64,000 nucleotides of DNA from Sporomusa sp. KB1. GTDB lineage: Bacteria > Bacillota > Negativicutes > Sporomusales > Sporomusaceae. The notes under the pieces are model-generated. The model saw only the letters and a list, made by a program, of their open reading frames with translations, was not told where the DNA came from and did no database searches. Positions 53,665-62,173 of this stretch are shown here, piece by piece. Both the position numbers and the translations under genes were made by a program. Every line of letters starts with the position of its first letter. Positions within the stretch are counted from its first letter, which is position 1. Location: NCBI RefSeq assembly GCF_007830295.1, contig NZ_VLKC01000002.1:3913546-3977545 (forward strand), read 5' to 3'.

Positions 53665-54210
53665 TGGGGGTAAGTTTTACTTTTAGCCTCTAATAAATTT
53701 AATGATTCCATCAACGCCGCCATGCGCTAATTTTGCAACTGCTCGCACTTGTTTCCCTTGCTTTCATCCATATTGGAGTATTCTTTGGCAGCCATACTTA
53801 ATCCTCGTGCTAAAACAGCCGCCGGTATAACAATATGCAGTCCTGGAATCCAAACAGTAACAGCTGTGAAGGCAAGACCTGCGAGCGCTATAATTTATAA
53901 TCCCTCCATAAGTGATCCATCACATAAATTCATTGTTCATACGCCTGCCATTGCAGTCGTATACTAGTCAATATAGTATCGCTAAATAATTCGCTTTTCG
54001 CTCACTTACTATTACAGTTAATTTCTCCATAATTTGAAATATGCCTTTATAACTTTTCTTACAGTCTTATAAAAAAGTAAGCTCCTCATCTTCATGAAAA
54101 GCTAATACGTATAGTGTGCAATTTATGTGCCGTCGATCTAAGCAAATGGGAAAATCCGCCTCATTCCATAATCATCGGAATAACGGTGGATCTATAGTAG
54201 GAGTTGAAAA
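53665..54210. other. 546-bp region with one decayed gene
   Basis: No intact gene. It has a frameshifted remnant on the minus strand (53683-53894), an imperfect hairpin ATCCGCC...GGTGGAT at 54152-54192 just before the exporter gene, and otherwise AT-rich unstructured sequence. A plus-strand frame at 53749-53967 is antisense to the remnant and not believed. Confidence 0.5.
53683..53894 (-). pseudogene. Degraded small membrane protein
   Basis: On the minus strand a site GGAGGG is followed at the right place by ATT/ATA instead of ATG, then a frame with a hydrophobic helix (LAGLAFTAVTVWIPGLHIVI), PAAVLARGLSMAAKEYSNM, and a stop after a lysine-rich stretch. One base off, the frame continues KQVRAVAKLAHGGVDGIIKF and ends IRG-stop. 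Lost start plus a frameshift suggest a dead gene of ~68 residues. Family unknown. Confidence 0.4.
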
Positions 54211-55284
54211 ATGAAAATTGGTGCACGCGTTATTAAAACAGGTATAGCTGTTGCAATTACAATGTTTATCTGCAAGTATCTTGGTCTGGAACCAGCTTTC
54301 TTTGGTGCTGTTTCTGCCGTGATAAATATACAACCATCAATATTTTTGACATTAAGGGCCGCACGGGATCAGATTTTGATCCATATACTGGGTGTTACGG
54401 CAGGTTTCTTTTTTGGCTATTTCCTCGGTGTGAATCCGTTATCAGCGGGTTTAATAGTAGTTTTGCTTATACCAATATATATAAAGTTTAAACTACATAG
54501 TGGCATAACCATGGGTATAGTTGCTGCTCTTTTTGTTTTAAGTTCTAGCACAGAAGAGTTTTTATTTCATGCTCTTGCCAGATCAGGAGTAATTTTTGTC
54601 GGTCTTGGTTCGGCTATGCTTATCAACGTATTGTTATGGCCGCCAAAGTATAGCAAACTACTTAAAGAGAAACTGAGAGAAAGCAATGAGGCGGCAGTTC
54701 TTTATTTTTGCCGGGCGGTACAGGATTATGTTGGCCTTGACAGTGATGAGCTTCATATAGATACAGAACAACGTAAGCGGGTTAACAAACTAAATAAGGA
54801 AGCACGAATGCTGTTGGATTTGCTTAGTAGAGAGCGCCAAGTGGTCGCTGAATCATCTGAACCCAGAGAGTGGGTTTTATTGGCTAAAAAACTACTTGAT
54901 TACAACGAATCAATTACTAAGAAAGGTGACCGTATCTTTGATCTTTTGCCTACACGATTGGACCGAAGAATTAAATCTGGTAGTCCACCTATAAGTGAGG
55001 AATTTAGAGCGATTTTACAACTATTAGAAAGCGGTTGCACAATAGTTATTCGTGTCAACGGAAAAATTAGAACTGTTATTATTGATGGCGGTACCGCAAT
55101 CCCGGAAGAAATCAGTGAAGAGTATTGGGAAAGTCTAACTAAGGCAATTGATCAATGGCAGCCCAGACTTTCAGGCAGCTATTATTTACATGGGTTACTT
55201 GACGTGGCTGTAACGGCAAATGAAATCAAGTGGGCTACGCGGCAAGCCAAGATATTACTCCAGGAAAGTGTAGAAAATAGGTGA
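54211..55284 (+). CDS. Aromatic acid exporter family protein (ArAE-like)
   Basis: 357 residues. Five to six N-terminal helices (about 8-145; KTGIAVAITMFICKYLGLEP, AVSAVINIQPSIFLTLRAARDQ) and a large cytosolic helical domain with a C-terminal end resembling DUF939/ArAE_2. Such proteins are proposed to export aromatic or other organic acids. AGTAGGAG precedes ATG 54211. Lone gene with its own terminator. Confidence 0.85.
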   Translation: MKIGARVIKTGIAVAITMFICKYLGLEPAFFGAVSAVINIQPSIFLTLRAARDQILIHILGVTAGFFFGYFLGVNPLSAGLIVVLLIPIYIKFKLHSGITMGIVAALFVLSSSTEEFLFHALARSGVIFVGLGSAMLINVLLWPPKYSKLLKEKLRESNEAAVLYFCRAVQDYVGLDSDELHIDTEQRKRVNKLNKEARMLLDLLSRERQVVAESSEPREWVLLAKKLLDYNESITKKGDRIFDLLPTRLDRRIKSGSPPISEEFRAILQLLESGCTIVIRVNGKIRTVIIDGGTAIPEEISEEYWESLTKAIDQWQPRLSGSYYLHGLLDVAVTANEIKWATRQAKILLQESVENR

Positions 55285-55294
55285 TATTTTCGTG

Positions 55295-55336
55295 GGTCCG
55301 GAGATATTTTTAAAATTATCTCCGGACCTATATTTT
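55295..55336 (+). terminator. Terminator of exporter gene
   Basis: GGTCCGGAGATA / TATCTCCGGACC, 10-base loop, then TATATTTT. Confidence 0.85.
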
Positions 55337-55401
55337 ACTATGAGTGAATCCAATCTTATACTCTTGAAAATCGTGACCAGCATCAGCCTTGATATAAGCA
55401 T

Positions 55402-55490
55402 TTATCTTTTGCGGCGAGTTAAGACTTCCGCCTCTGCAGGCGGCCTGAACCCGCCGATGTTTCAGCTATGCTGAAACAAGTTCACTTGAC
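55402..55490 (-). repeat. Dispersed multi-hairpin repeat, short copy
   Basis: Minus-strand reading matches 30660-30772 with only two substitutions outside a 26-base gap (the middle hairpin is absent). It abuts the TetR promoter: its outer end lies two bases into the -35 region. Confidence 0.9.
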
Positions 55491-55513
55491 AAATTTTCCT
55501 AAAATATTATAAT
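55486..55513 (+). promoter_or_regulatory. Sigma-A promoter of the tetR-type gene
   Basis: TTGACA, 16-base spacer, TATAAT. Confidence 0.85.
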
Positions 55514-55533
55514 GTTAGTTAGTACCAACAAAC
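55514..55533 (+). promoter_or_regulatory. Probable TetR operator 1
   Basis: GTTAGTTAGTACCAAC sits just after the -10 box, an imperfect copy of the palindrome before the efflux gene. Binding here would block transcription of the regulator itself. Confidence 0.6.
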
Positions 55534-55544
55534 AGGGGGCCCAT

Positions 55545-56144
55545 ATGCAGACAGAAAATCTATCGACCCGGGAGAAGATCCTGCAGGCGGCGACGGAGCT
55601 TATTGTGGATAAAGGATTCAAGGAGACGACGACGAAGGATATTGCAGCCTCCGCCGGTGTGAGCGAGATGTCGGTATTTCGTCATTTCGGCTCAAAAAAG
55701 GCGATCCTTGTAGCGATCATGAAGCAGTATTCCTTTGAGTATCCTATAGAAAACGGTCTTCGTGAGCAGTTGATCTGGGAATTAGAGCATGATCTGCTGC
55801 TCTTGGCGGAGATGCAATATCATTTCAATTTACGCAATGAAAAGGCTATCCTTATCCGCTTCAAGGAAAGTAAGAATTTGCTTGCCTGCGATATCGATGT
55901 AAAAAGAGATCCGAGCCTGCTCAAGGAGTTTCTCGTGTGGTATTTCGACGAGATGTATGCGCGGGGCAAGATTCTCAAGGCGAATAACGAAAAACTTGCC
56001 ATTCATTTCATGAGTTTTAACTTTGGTTTGTTTTGTAATAAAATGTTGGATGTATATGGTCCGATCAGTGCTATCAGCAAAAAAGAAGAAATCATTTTTG
56101 GTGCAACATGTTTTGCACGTGGAATACAGCCGCACCATTTTTAA
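55545..56144 (+). CDS. TetR-family regulator
   Basis: 199 residues from ATG 55545. N-terminal DNA-binding helices STREKILQAATELIVDKGF, TTTKDIAASAGVSEMSVFRHFGSK; the rest is a helical ligand domain without a recognisable subgroup. Two operator-like repeats (55514, 56154) bracket the gene, so it probably represses itself and the efflux gene 54 bases downstream. Base composition is richer in GC than the neighbours (many GCG/CGC codons), as in the next gene. Confidence 0.88.
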   Translation: MQTENLSTREKILQAATELIVDKGFKETTTKDIAASAGVSEMSVFRHFGSKKAILVAIMKQYSFEYPIENGLREQLIWELEHDLLLLAEMQYHFNLRNEKAILIRFKESKNLLACDIDVKRDPSLLKEFLVWYFDEMYARGKILKANNEKLAIHFMSFNFGLFCNKMLDVYGPISAISKKEEIIFGATCFARGIQPHHF

Positions 56145-56152
56145 CAATTCTG

Positions 56153-56173
56153 TGTTAGTTATTACTAACTAAC
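56153..56173 (+). promoter_or_regulatory. Probable TetR operator 2
   Basis: GTTAGTTA-TTAC-TAACTAAC, a perfect 8+8 palindrome between the regulator stop and the efflux gene; the half site GTTAGT recurs in operator 1. Confidence 0.7.
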
Positions 56174-56198
56174 GCTTTGATTTAGGAGGATAATGTTT

Positions 56199-57422
56199 AT
56201 GACAGTACAAAATAAAAAGAGCCAAGTCTGGCTCACGATTTTTTTAGGATTACTTGCGGCGCTTGCACCGCTTTCGATGGATATGTATTTGCCCGCGCTG
56301 CCGCTCATGACGGATGAATTTGGCGTTGCTACATCGATGGTCCAGCTCACGCTTACCGCCACGATGGCGGGTATGGCCATCGGGCAGATTTTCGCTGGCC
56401 CGGTCAGTGACATGAAAGGCCGCCGCGGACCGCTCTATGTCGGTCTTTTTATTTTCGCGCTTTCGACGTTCATCTGCGTATTTGCGACGTCTATTTGGGT
56501 ATTCCTTGCATTTCGCTTTATTCAAGGACTTGCCGGTGCAGTCGGCATTGTTATCGCACGTGCAATTGCACGTGATGTCTGCGAGGGGTCGGAACTCACA
56601 AAATTTTTCTCGATGCTCATGCTCGTGAATGGACTGGCACCGATCCTCGCGCCGGTCGTCGGCGGGCAGATTCTGCTTGTGGCCTCATGGCGGGGCATAT
56701 TTGCCTTTCTCGGATGCATCGGTTTGGTGCTTACCGTCGCATCTTTTAATTTCAAGGAAACGCTGCCCGCGGAAAAGCGTATTGCCGGCATCAAGTCGAG
56801 CTTCATGAGTTTTGGCAGACTGCTGAGTGATCGGTATTTTCTTGGTCATTGCCTCATGCAGTGTTTTTCGTTTGGAGCGTTCTTTGCTTATATTTCGGGG
56901 TCATCCTTTGTGTTTCAGAATATTTATGGTGTCTCGGCGCAGGCCTATAGCGGGATTTTCGGCGGGATTGGCGTGGCCATCATGTTAGGCGGCGTGTTGA
57001 GTGGACGCCTGGCGGGACGTGTATCGGACGCAACGATGTTATGGCGGTCGCTCGTGCAGGCGTTTATGGGCAGTATTCTTCTCCTGGGCTGTTTCTGGTC
57101 CAAGGCTCCGCTGGGCATCGTGCTCATCGCGCTGCTCTTTACGATTCCAACGATATCCGTTATGGGTGCGACGAGCTTTTCGCTTGCGATGCGGGCACAT
57201 GGCAAGAATGCAGGCAGTGCTTCAGCACTCATCGGTTTTTTTTCGATGATCTCGGGCGGAATCATGGCCCCGCTCGTAGGTAGCGCCGGGAGCAGCAATG
57301 CAATGCCGATGGCAATCATCATGCTGCTCGGTGAGGCAGGTGCACTGCTGTTCTTCTATTGGATGATCGCTCCGGCACATCGAAACGAGAATTGTCTGGG
57401 TCTGGTGCAAAAAAATTCCTAG
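56199..57422 (+). CDS. Bcr/CflA-type drug efflux MFS transporter
   Basis: 407 residues from ATG 56199 (AGGAGGA eight bases before; the ATG at 56193 is too near). Twelve helices, with the 12-TMS DHA1 features SMDMYLPALPLM in helix 1, GQIFAGPVSDMKGRRGPL (motif A) and RFIQGLAGAVGIVIARAIARD (motif B/C). Exports drugs such as bicyclomycin or chloramphenicol in relatives. GC-rich codons set this pair apart from its surroundings. Confidence 0.9.
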   Translation: MTVQNKKSQVWLTIFLGLLAALAPLSMDMYLPALPLMTDEFGVATSMVQLTLTATMAGMAIGQIFAGPVSDMKGRRGPLYVGLFIFALSTFICVFATSIWVFLAFRFIQGLAGAVGIVIARAIARDVCEGSELTKFFSMLMLVNGLAPILAPVVGGQILLVASWRGIFAFLGCIGLVLTVASFNFKETLPAEKRIAGIKSSFMSFGRLLSDRYFLGHCLMQCFSFGAFFAYISGSSFVFQNIYGVSAQAYSGIFGGIGVAIMLGGVLSGRLAGRVSDATMLWRSLVQAFMGSILLLGCFWSKAPLGIVLIALLFTIPTISVMGATSFSLAMRAHGKNAGSASALIGFFSMISGGIMAPLVGSAGSSNAMPMAIIMLLGEAGALLFFYWMIAPAHRNENCLGLVQKNS

Positions 57423-57438
57423 GAAATAGGGATAAGTA

Positions 57439-57621
57439 TTACTTACCACCCAATACAATATAAAGCATAAGTAAAAAACCTAAGACAATAACCCAATTCA
57501 TAAAACCCGAAGATTTCGGCTGCCGCGTCCGAGTACGTGCAGCTTGGATGCGTTCGCGGGCTTTTATTCGTTCGAGTTCTTCCTCGTAGATTCTTTGTTT
57601 CTCCTTTCGTGTAAGCGGCAC
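57439..57621 (-). CDS. Small tail-anchored membrane protein, 60 aa
   Basis: GTG 57621 with AGAGGTGATATC upstream. First half is a charged helix (KEKQRIYEEELERIKARER), second half a single hydrophobic span (FMNWVIVLGFLLMLYIVLG). A membrane protein with a cytosolic coiled region. Convergent with the efflux gene. Family unknown. Confidence 0.6.
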   Translation of the reverse strand: MPLTRKEKQRIYEEELERIKARERIQAARTRTRQPKSSGFMNWVIVLGFLLMLYIVLGGK

Positions 57622-57695
57622 GGGATATCACCTCTATGCAAAAATGCTTTTTACTTTTCTGCCACCCAAACCCATCGGCTGCGCACCTCTAGGTT

Positions 57696-58550
57696 TTAGA
57701 CGGAATTCAGTTTAGTAAGCTTATTTGTGTCTTCATCCAAAAGTGGGGTATATACCATGATTCTTAGTTCAGGTGATTCTGCAGACAATAATGTTGTAGG
57801 TTGCAATGCTAATGGGCCAACTACAGGATGATTTATTTTTTTGCATTTTCCTTGTGGAACTTGAATATCGTACAAATCCCACCATTTCCTGAAATGAGGA
57901 CTAATATTTTTTAAACTATTTACGAATTTTGTGAACCATGGCTCTGCAATATATTGATCGCTACTTATCCGAAACATCGCAAGGCATCGTTTGGCCTCTT
58001 TTTCCCATTCCATTAGTATTTCTTTTTGCGAAGGATCAATAAATAAAAGCCAGATAAGATTTTTATCACGTGGAGATAGGGAGGAAAAATCGGCGAAAAC
58101 CTTACATGCGCTTTTATTCCAAGCTACAATGTTCCAACGTTGATCCATAATATAGGCAGGGCAAATGCCGAATGCGTCAAGCACTTGTTGTAAGCTTGAA
58201 CTAATAAAACAAGTATTCTCTGTAGCTAATTCCTGCGTGGGATAATAATCTTTGGCAAGTACAAATAGATGTTTGCGTTCTGCCCAATCAAGTTGTAAAA
58301 CACGAGCAATACTATTTAAGACTTGTTCTGAAACTTGAATAGGACGTCCTTGTTCTAACCATGTATACCATGAAACGCTTACCCCAGCGAGTTGAGCTAA
58401 TTCTTCACGTTTGAGTCCGGAAGTTCTGCGCCTGGAGGAAATAGGAAATCCAAAACTTTCTGGGTTTATCCGTTCTCGACGAGAACGTAAAAACTTCGAT
58501 AATTCGTTTCGCCGGATTTCTTCAGGATTTCTAGTGGGAGTATTAATCAT
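57696..58550 (-). CDS. XRE-family regulator with MmyB-like ligand domain
   Basis: 284 residues. N-terminal helix-turn-helix (RRTSGLKREELAQLAGVSVSWYTWLEQGR), then a PAS-like MmyB domain (about 110-280) with ILDQRWNIVAWN-type strand and the SRERNLIWLLF-like stretch (here SPRDKNLIWLLF). MmyB regulators bind small ligands and usually control a neighbouring oxidoreductase; the nitroreductase gene is divergent, with a 93-bp shared promoter gap. Confidence 0.9.
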   Translation of the reverse strand: MINTPTRNPEEIRRNELSKFLRSRRERINPESFGFPISSRRRTSGLKREELAQLAGVSVSWYTWLEQGRPIQVSEQVLNSIARVLQLDWAERKHLFVLAKDYYPTQELATENTCFISSSLQQVLDAFGICPAYIMDQRWNIVAWNKSACKVFADFSSLSPRDKNLIWLLFIDPSQKEILMEWEKEAKRCLAMFRISSDQYIAEPWFTKFVNSLKNISPHFRKWWDLYDIQVPQGKCKKINHPVVGPLALQPTTLLSAESPELRIMVYTPLLDEDTNKLTKLNSV

Positions 58551-58643
58551 ATGATAACCTCACTCCTGGCAATAGGATAAAAACTTTGCAATAATGATAA
58601 CATACATTTGGTGAAATATCTACTAACTAAGGAGGCTGAAAAA

Positions 58644-59213
58644 ATGGATGTTTTAACGGCAATTAATACTCGGCGGTCTGTTCGGAGTTACACTAACAAA
58701 ATGGTAGCAAAAGATGATATTTTAGTATTAATTAATGCCGCGTCACAAGCACCAAGCGCCAGCAATTCACAACCATGGTCTTTTGTTGTTATTCAGGATG
58801 GTGCTTATCTGCGGGAGTTATCCCAACGGATTAAAGCATTTTTACTTGAACATTTAGAAGATTTTCCGTATTTTAAGCAATATCTTGGGTGGCTTCAAAA
58901 TGAATCTTTAAATATTTTTTATGATGCAAGTACACTGGTTATTATTTGTGCCAAAATCGGTCAAGGTATTTATCCACTTGAAGATTGTAATTTAGCAGCA
59001 GAGAACCTCATGCTAGCAGCACACGCTAAAGGTCTCGGTGCATGCTGGATTGGTTTTGCCAGGGAATTCCTGAATTTACCGGATATGAAGCAAGAACTGG
59101 GGATTGCTGATAACTTATACGCTGTTGCTCCTATCATTATTGGATATCCCGATAAGGAGTTAGCTGTATTAAATAAAAAACAACCGGAAATTAACTGGGT
59201 TCAATTAAAATAG
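58644..59213 (+). CDS. Nitroreductase family protein
   Basis: 189 residues from ATG 58644 (AAGGAGG upstream). FMN-binding features: INTRRSVRSYTNKMV at the start, QAPSASNSQPWSFVVI, and ENLMLAAHAKGLGACWIGF. NAD(P)H-dependent reduction of nitro or quinone compounds. Probably controlled by the divergent XRE/MmyB regulator. Confidence 0.92.
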   Translation: MDVLTAINTRRSVRSYTNKMVAKDDILVLINAASQAPSASNSQPWSFVVIQDGAYLRELSQRIKAFLLEHLEDFPYFKQYLGWLQNESLNIFYDASTLVIICAKIGQGIYPLEDCNLAAENLMLAAHAKGLGACWIGFAREFLNLPDMKQELGIADNLYAVAPIIIGYPDKELAVLNKKQPEINWVQLK

Positions 59214-59523
59214 CGCGAAAAGGTTTACACTGTTGTAGTTCTGCCACACTGAACCACACACATGGCTTTGAACATTTTGCGTAAAGACGCCACTCCACAG
59301 TATAGGAATGGCGTTTTATTATTTTACAGGGGATAGATTGGTTGTCTTGAAAAGACGCGAAGAGATTTGTTAGGAAATGTAAGAGTGCAGCAGGACATAC
59401 TGATCAATATGGAGAAATACCCATAAATTACTAGGGAAGTAGGCCAGGGAGTGAACCGTATTGATTATGCGGAAAGATTAAATGGGTGATTTTTTATGAG
59501 TCGAAAAGATTTATGGGGGATCT
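59214..59523. other. 310-bp intergenic region
   Basis: A terminator for the nitroreductase lies at 59286-59325 (GACGCCACTCC / GGAATGGCGT, then T-rich). The rest is unstructured; a 22-codon frame at 59496 overlaps the next start and is likely chance. Confidence 0.6.
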
Positions 59524-60186
59524 ATGGACATCAGCATTTTGAGTGCACTAGAAAAAATAGATATTAGACACAATGATTTGGAAACACAAGAAGAATTTAT
59601 TTATTCGAGCTTCATTGAATCAATTGGTGAAAAGTCTATGTTTATCTTGTCTCCATTTCGAGAAGACAAGATAATGCAATCTCGCATTGGTGAAATAATC
59701 GAAGCGAGAATTACAGCTGAGGAATGTGCCTATTTTTTAAAAGCTATCTTGCTTGGGTATAGGTGGGATGTAATTTCTTTGTGGGAGCTTTCTCTGCCAA
59801 TTGATATGCAACGGACTCAAATGCGTGAATATGTAAGACTAAAGATTTGCTTAGAGGTAATACTGGAATTTCTAGATGAACATTGTCAAAGAAAAGTTAT
59901 AAAAACGGTTACAAAAGATTTTAGTGCTGGTGGATTGCAGGTTGCTATGCCAGTAGCACCACCTGCAGATTCAAAGGTCATGGTTACATTATCCTTGTGG
60001 GAACAAACGACATTGAAAGTGAAAGGGGAATTTGTTCGTATTAAATACCCCAAAACAGCATCCCAGAAACATTTTGCATCAATTAAGTTTTGCGAACTAG
60101 ACGATAAAATGACCAATAAATTGGCAAAATATATTTTTGATAAAGAAATTGAACGGCGGCAAAAAGAGCGAAGTCTGTTTACATGA
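59524..60186 (+). CDS. PilZ-domain c-di-GMP-binding protein (YcgR-like)
   Basis: 220 residues. An N-terminal beta domain resembling the flagellar-brake YcgR-N part (IIEARITAEECAYFLKAI region), then a PilZ domain with the RxxxR stretch QMREYVRLKI and the DxSxxG motif DFSAGGL. Binds c-di-GMP; YcgR-like proteins slow flagellar motors. It lies upstream of a chemotaxis operon, which fits a motility role. TATGGGGGATCT precedes ATG 59524. Confidence 0.82.
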   Translation: MDISILSALEKIDIRHNDLETQEEFIYSSFIESIGEKSMFILSPFREDKIMQSRIGEIIEARITAEECAYFLKAILLGYRWDVISLWELSLPIDMQRTQMREYVRLKICLEVILEFLDEHCQRKVIKTVTKDFSAGGLQVAMPVAPPADSKVMVTLSLWEQTTLKVKGEFVRIKYPKTASQKHFASIKFCELDDKMTNKLAKYIFDKEIERRQKERSLFT

Positions 60187-60204
60187 ATTTCACTTGTGAT
60201 GGTT

Positions 60205-60387
60205 GGCCCTAATAATAGTAAGGCCGGGGTCTGTCCTGTTGCTTGGCAGACACTGTATGGGCTCAGGGTACTGCAGCCCAAGACCGTTCCGGATGGATGA
60301 TAAGCGTACTTATGGTCCAGGAGTATCTGATGAATAAAGGTTTAGAATTGTAGGTCCCCCTCTGCAGTATTGCAGAGGGGGGTTTTT
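60205..60387 (+). ncRNA. Candidate structured RNA with terminator
   Basis: After the PilZ stop: an outer pair CCGG-GGTC with GACC-GTT-CCGG (60222-60297), inside it hairpins GTCTG...CAGAC and TGGGCT...AGCCCA, then ~50 bases and a strong terminator CCCCCTCTGCA-GTAT-TGCAGAGGGGGG-TTTTT (60355-60387). GC-rich in an AT-rich region. No known riboswitch core was recognised. Could be an independent RNA or the PilZ 3' region. Confidence 0.5.
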
Positions 60388-60423
60388 CCATGTGAACTTT
60401 TGAGTTCGCCAAAATTTTCAAAC

Positions 60424-60448
60424 AAAAATTGCATATAATGCAATTTTT
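60424..60448. promoter_or_regulatory. Palindromic upstream activator site
   Basis: AAAAATTGCAT-ATA-ATGCAATTTTT, perfect 11-bp arms, centred ~145 bases before the sigma-54 promoter: the place and shape of an enhancer-binding-protein site. Confidence 0.6.
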
Positions 60449-60499
60449 GATATTGAAATAATAAACTAAAGTTGAAGTTTATTAAGAAAAGGATTTGTA

Positions 60500-60553
60500 A
60501 TGATGAAGATTATCGATATTTTGCTGGAGATTTTGCTTGTCAATATTTTTTAA
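60500..60553 (+). CDS. Possible 17-aa hydrophobic peptide
   Basis: AAAAGGATTTGTA then ATG 60500; product begins MMKIIDILLEILL. Leader-like or chance, since it lies upstream of the sigma-54 promoter of the next gene. Confidence 0.2.
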   Translation: MMKIIDILLEILLVNIF

Positions 60554-60568
60554 GAGTAAAAGTGGATA

Positions 60569-60586
60569 TTGGCATGTGTTTTGCAT
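60569..60586 (+). promoter_or_regulatory. Sigma-54 promoter of the PocR-chemoreceptor operon
   Basis: TTGGCATG-TGTT-TTGCAT matches YTGGCAYG-N4-TTGCW exactly, with the GG/GC pair separated by 10 bases. The start would lie near 60597, 90 bases before ATG 60687. Confidence 0.88.
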
Positions 60587-60686
60587 AAATAGTTAAGTGT
60601 TTAAGAAATATCGGTATGTAAAGGGGAAGACTGTAGAATAACCTTACTATAGGTATTCAACTAAAAAATTATTAGGAGGAATTTAC

Positions 60687-61745
60687 ATGAGCAAGCCAGG
60701 ATTAGAAAACAAATCTACTAGTTACGAAGTGAATTTATCCACACTTAAGCTTACCGATGTAATTAATATTGATTTTTTACAAAAATTTCAGGATGATTTC
60801 GCAAAAGGAGTTGGTGTAGCTAGTGTAACAGTTGATCCTGACGGAAAGCCTGTCACCAATCCAAGTTGCTATACCCGATTCTGTATGGATTATACTCACT
60901 CCACAGAATGCGGTGATAAACGTTGTGCTGAATCACATCGCCAAGGTGGGGAAGAGGCCGTACGAACAGGCAAACCTGTCGTATATGAATGTCATGCTGG
61001 ATTGATTGACTTTGCAGCGCCGATTATCGTCGAAGGTAAATTGCTTGGCACAATATTAGGTGGACAAGTTCTTACGTCAAGTTCTGATGAAAATAAATAT
61101 AGAAGAATTGCAGGCGAAATAGGTGTTGATGGCGACGGATATGTCGAAGCTGCCAAGGAAGTTCGAATTCTATCAAGAGAGGGTATTGAAGCAGCAGCTA
61201 ATGTTCTTTTCACGGTTGCCAATAATATGTCTAAGAATGCATTTCAGCATCTAAAATTAAAATCAGTAGCTCTGGTGTTAGACGACAGCTTGCATCAGAT
61301 TTCAGCCACCATGGAGGAATTAGCTGCCTCTGCAGGTATTGTTAGCGATAATCAGAACAATTTAAACACTGAGATAAGCCAGGTAAACTCCGTCACTGGT
61401 GAAATTAACGGTGTTATGGATCTAATTAAAGAGATTGCCGACGAAACTCGCCTCTTAGGATTAAATGCAGCCATTGAGGCGGCCAGAGCAGGAGAAGCGG
61501 GCTTAGGTTTCGGAGTTGTAGCTCAAGAAATCAGAAAACTATCGGCTGATTCCAAAGCAACGGTTGGAAAAATTAAAGAGTTCACTACATTAATAAGGAA
61601 TTCTGTTGATCGTACAGTTACCATGGGCAGCGAAACGGCGCTAACTGTTGAACAACAAGCAGCCGCTATTCAAGAAATAACGGCCAGTGTAGAGGAAATT
61701 ACCAGTATAACCGAGCAACTTACCGCACTAGCTAATGAAACCTGA
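60687..61745 (+). CDS. Soluble PocR-domain methyl-accepting chemotaxis protein
   Basis: 352 residues, no membrane helix. PocR sensory domain (about 25-185) with Cys61, 66, 75, 80 and 102 in the family's Cys-rich pattern (SCYTRFC, CGDKRC, ECHAGL), then an MCP signalling helix pair with the hairpin tip EIADETRLLGLNAAIEAARAG. PocR domains bind small hydrocarbon derivatives in known cases. AGGAGGAATTTAC before ATG 60687; under the sigma-54 promoter and followed by a cheW gene. Confidence 0.92.
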   Translation: MSKPGLENKSTSYEVNLSTLKLTDVINIDFLQKFQDDFAKGVGVASVTVDPDGKPVTNPSCYTRFCMDYTHSTECGDKRCAESHRQGGEEAVRTGKPVVYECHAGLIDFAAPIIVEGKLLGTILGGQVLTSSSDENKYRRIAGEIGVDGDGYVEAAKEVRILSREGIEAAANVLFTVANNMSKNAFQHLKLKSVALVLDDSLHQISATMEELAASAGIVSDNQNNLNTEISQVNSVTGEINGVMDLIKEIADETRLLGLNAAIEAARAGEAGLGFGVVAQEIRKLSADSKATVGKIKEFTTLIRNSVDRTVTMGSETALTVEQQAAAIQEITASVEEITSITEQLTALANET

Positions 61746-61768
61746 TCGCACGGAAGGAGGAATAACTT

Positions 61769-62086
61769 ATGGCAATTAGCCAGATAGTCATTTTCGAGAT
61801 TGATGGTAGTGAATATGGCATTGATGCACTAGCAGTCAACGGTATAATACGCGCCCCAAAATATAACATTCAAAAGGTTCCCGGACTTCCCAGTATAATC
61901 GAGGGTATGATCAATCTTCGCGGTCAAATAAGCTATATCTATAACTTACGTAACAAATTCGGGTTAGCAGAAATGACCGATACGGAAGACAGCAAGTTTA
62001 TCATGTTGAATGTGGATGAACAAGTTGTCGGCTGTATTGTTGATCAGACCCTCCGGAGTCTTCAAAACCATATGTTAAAACCTTAG
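61769..62086 (+). CDS. CheW-like adaptor, C-terminally short
   Basis: 105 residues. CheW fold start ISQIVIFEIDGSEYGIDALAVNGI, INLRGQISYIYNLRNKFG. Normal CheW is ~150 residues, so the second subdomain's last strands and the C-terminus are missing; the frame ends cleanly after HMLKP and no frameshifted continuation is seen. Coupled to the PocR receptor 23 bases upstream. Confidence 0.85.
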   Translation: MAISQIVIFEIDGSEYGIDALAVNGIIRAPKYNIQKVPGLPSIIEGMINLRGQISYIYNLRNKFGLAEMTDTEDSKFIMLNVDEQVVGCIVDQTLRSLQNHMLKP

Positions 62087-62134
62087 AATTATTTTCAAGC
62101 ATAGTGTTTTTCAAACATAATTAAAATGAATTAC

Positions 62135-62142
62135 TCCGATAA
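62135..62142 (+). promoter_or_regulatory. Possible sigma-28 -10 element
   Basis: TCCGATAA, the flagellar sigma -10, lies 31 bases before the next gene; a matching TAAA box at the normal distance is weak. Confidence 0.25.
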
Positions 62143-62173
62143 TTTAAGAAGGTAAATTAAGGGAGGTGAAACA

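Noticed and set aside
53749..53967. 72-aa plus-strand frame
   Set aside because: It is antisense to a better-supported decayed gene and has no ribosome site.
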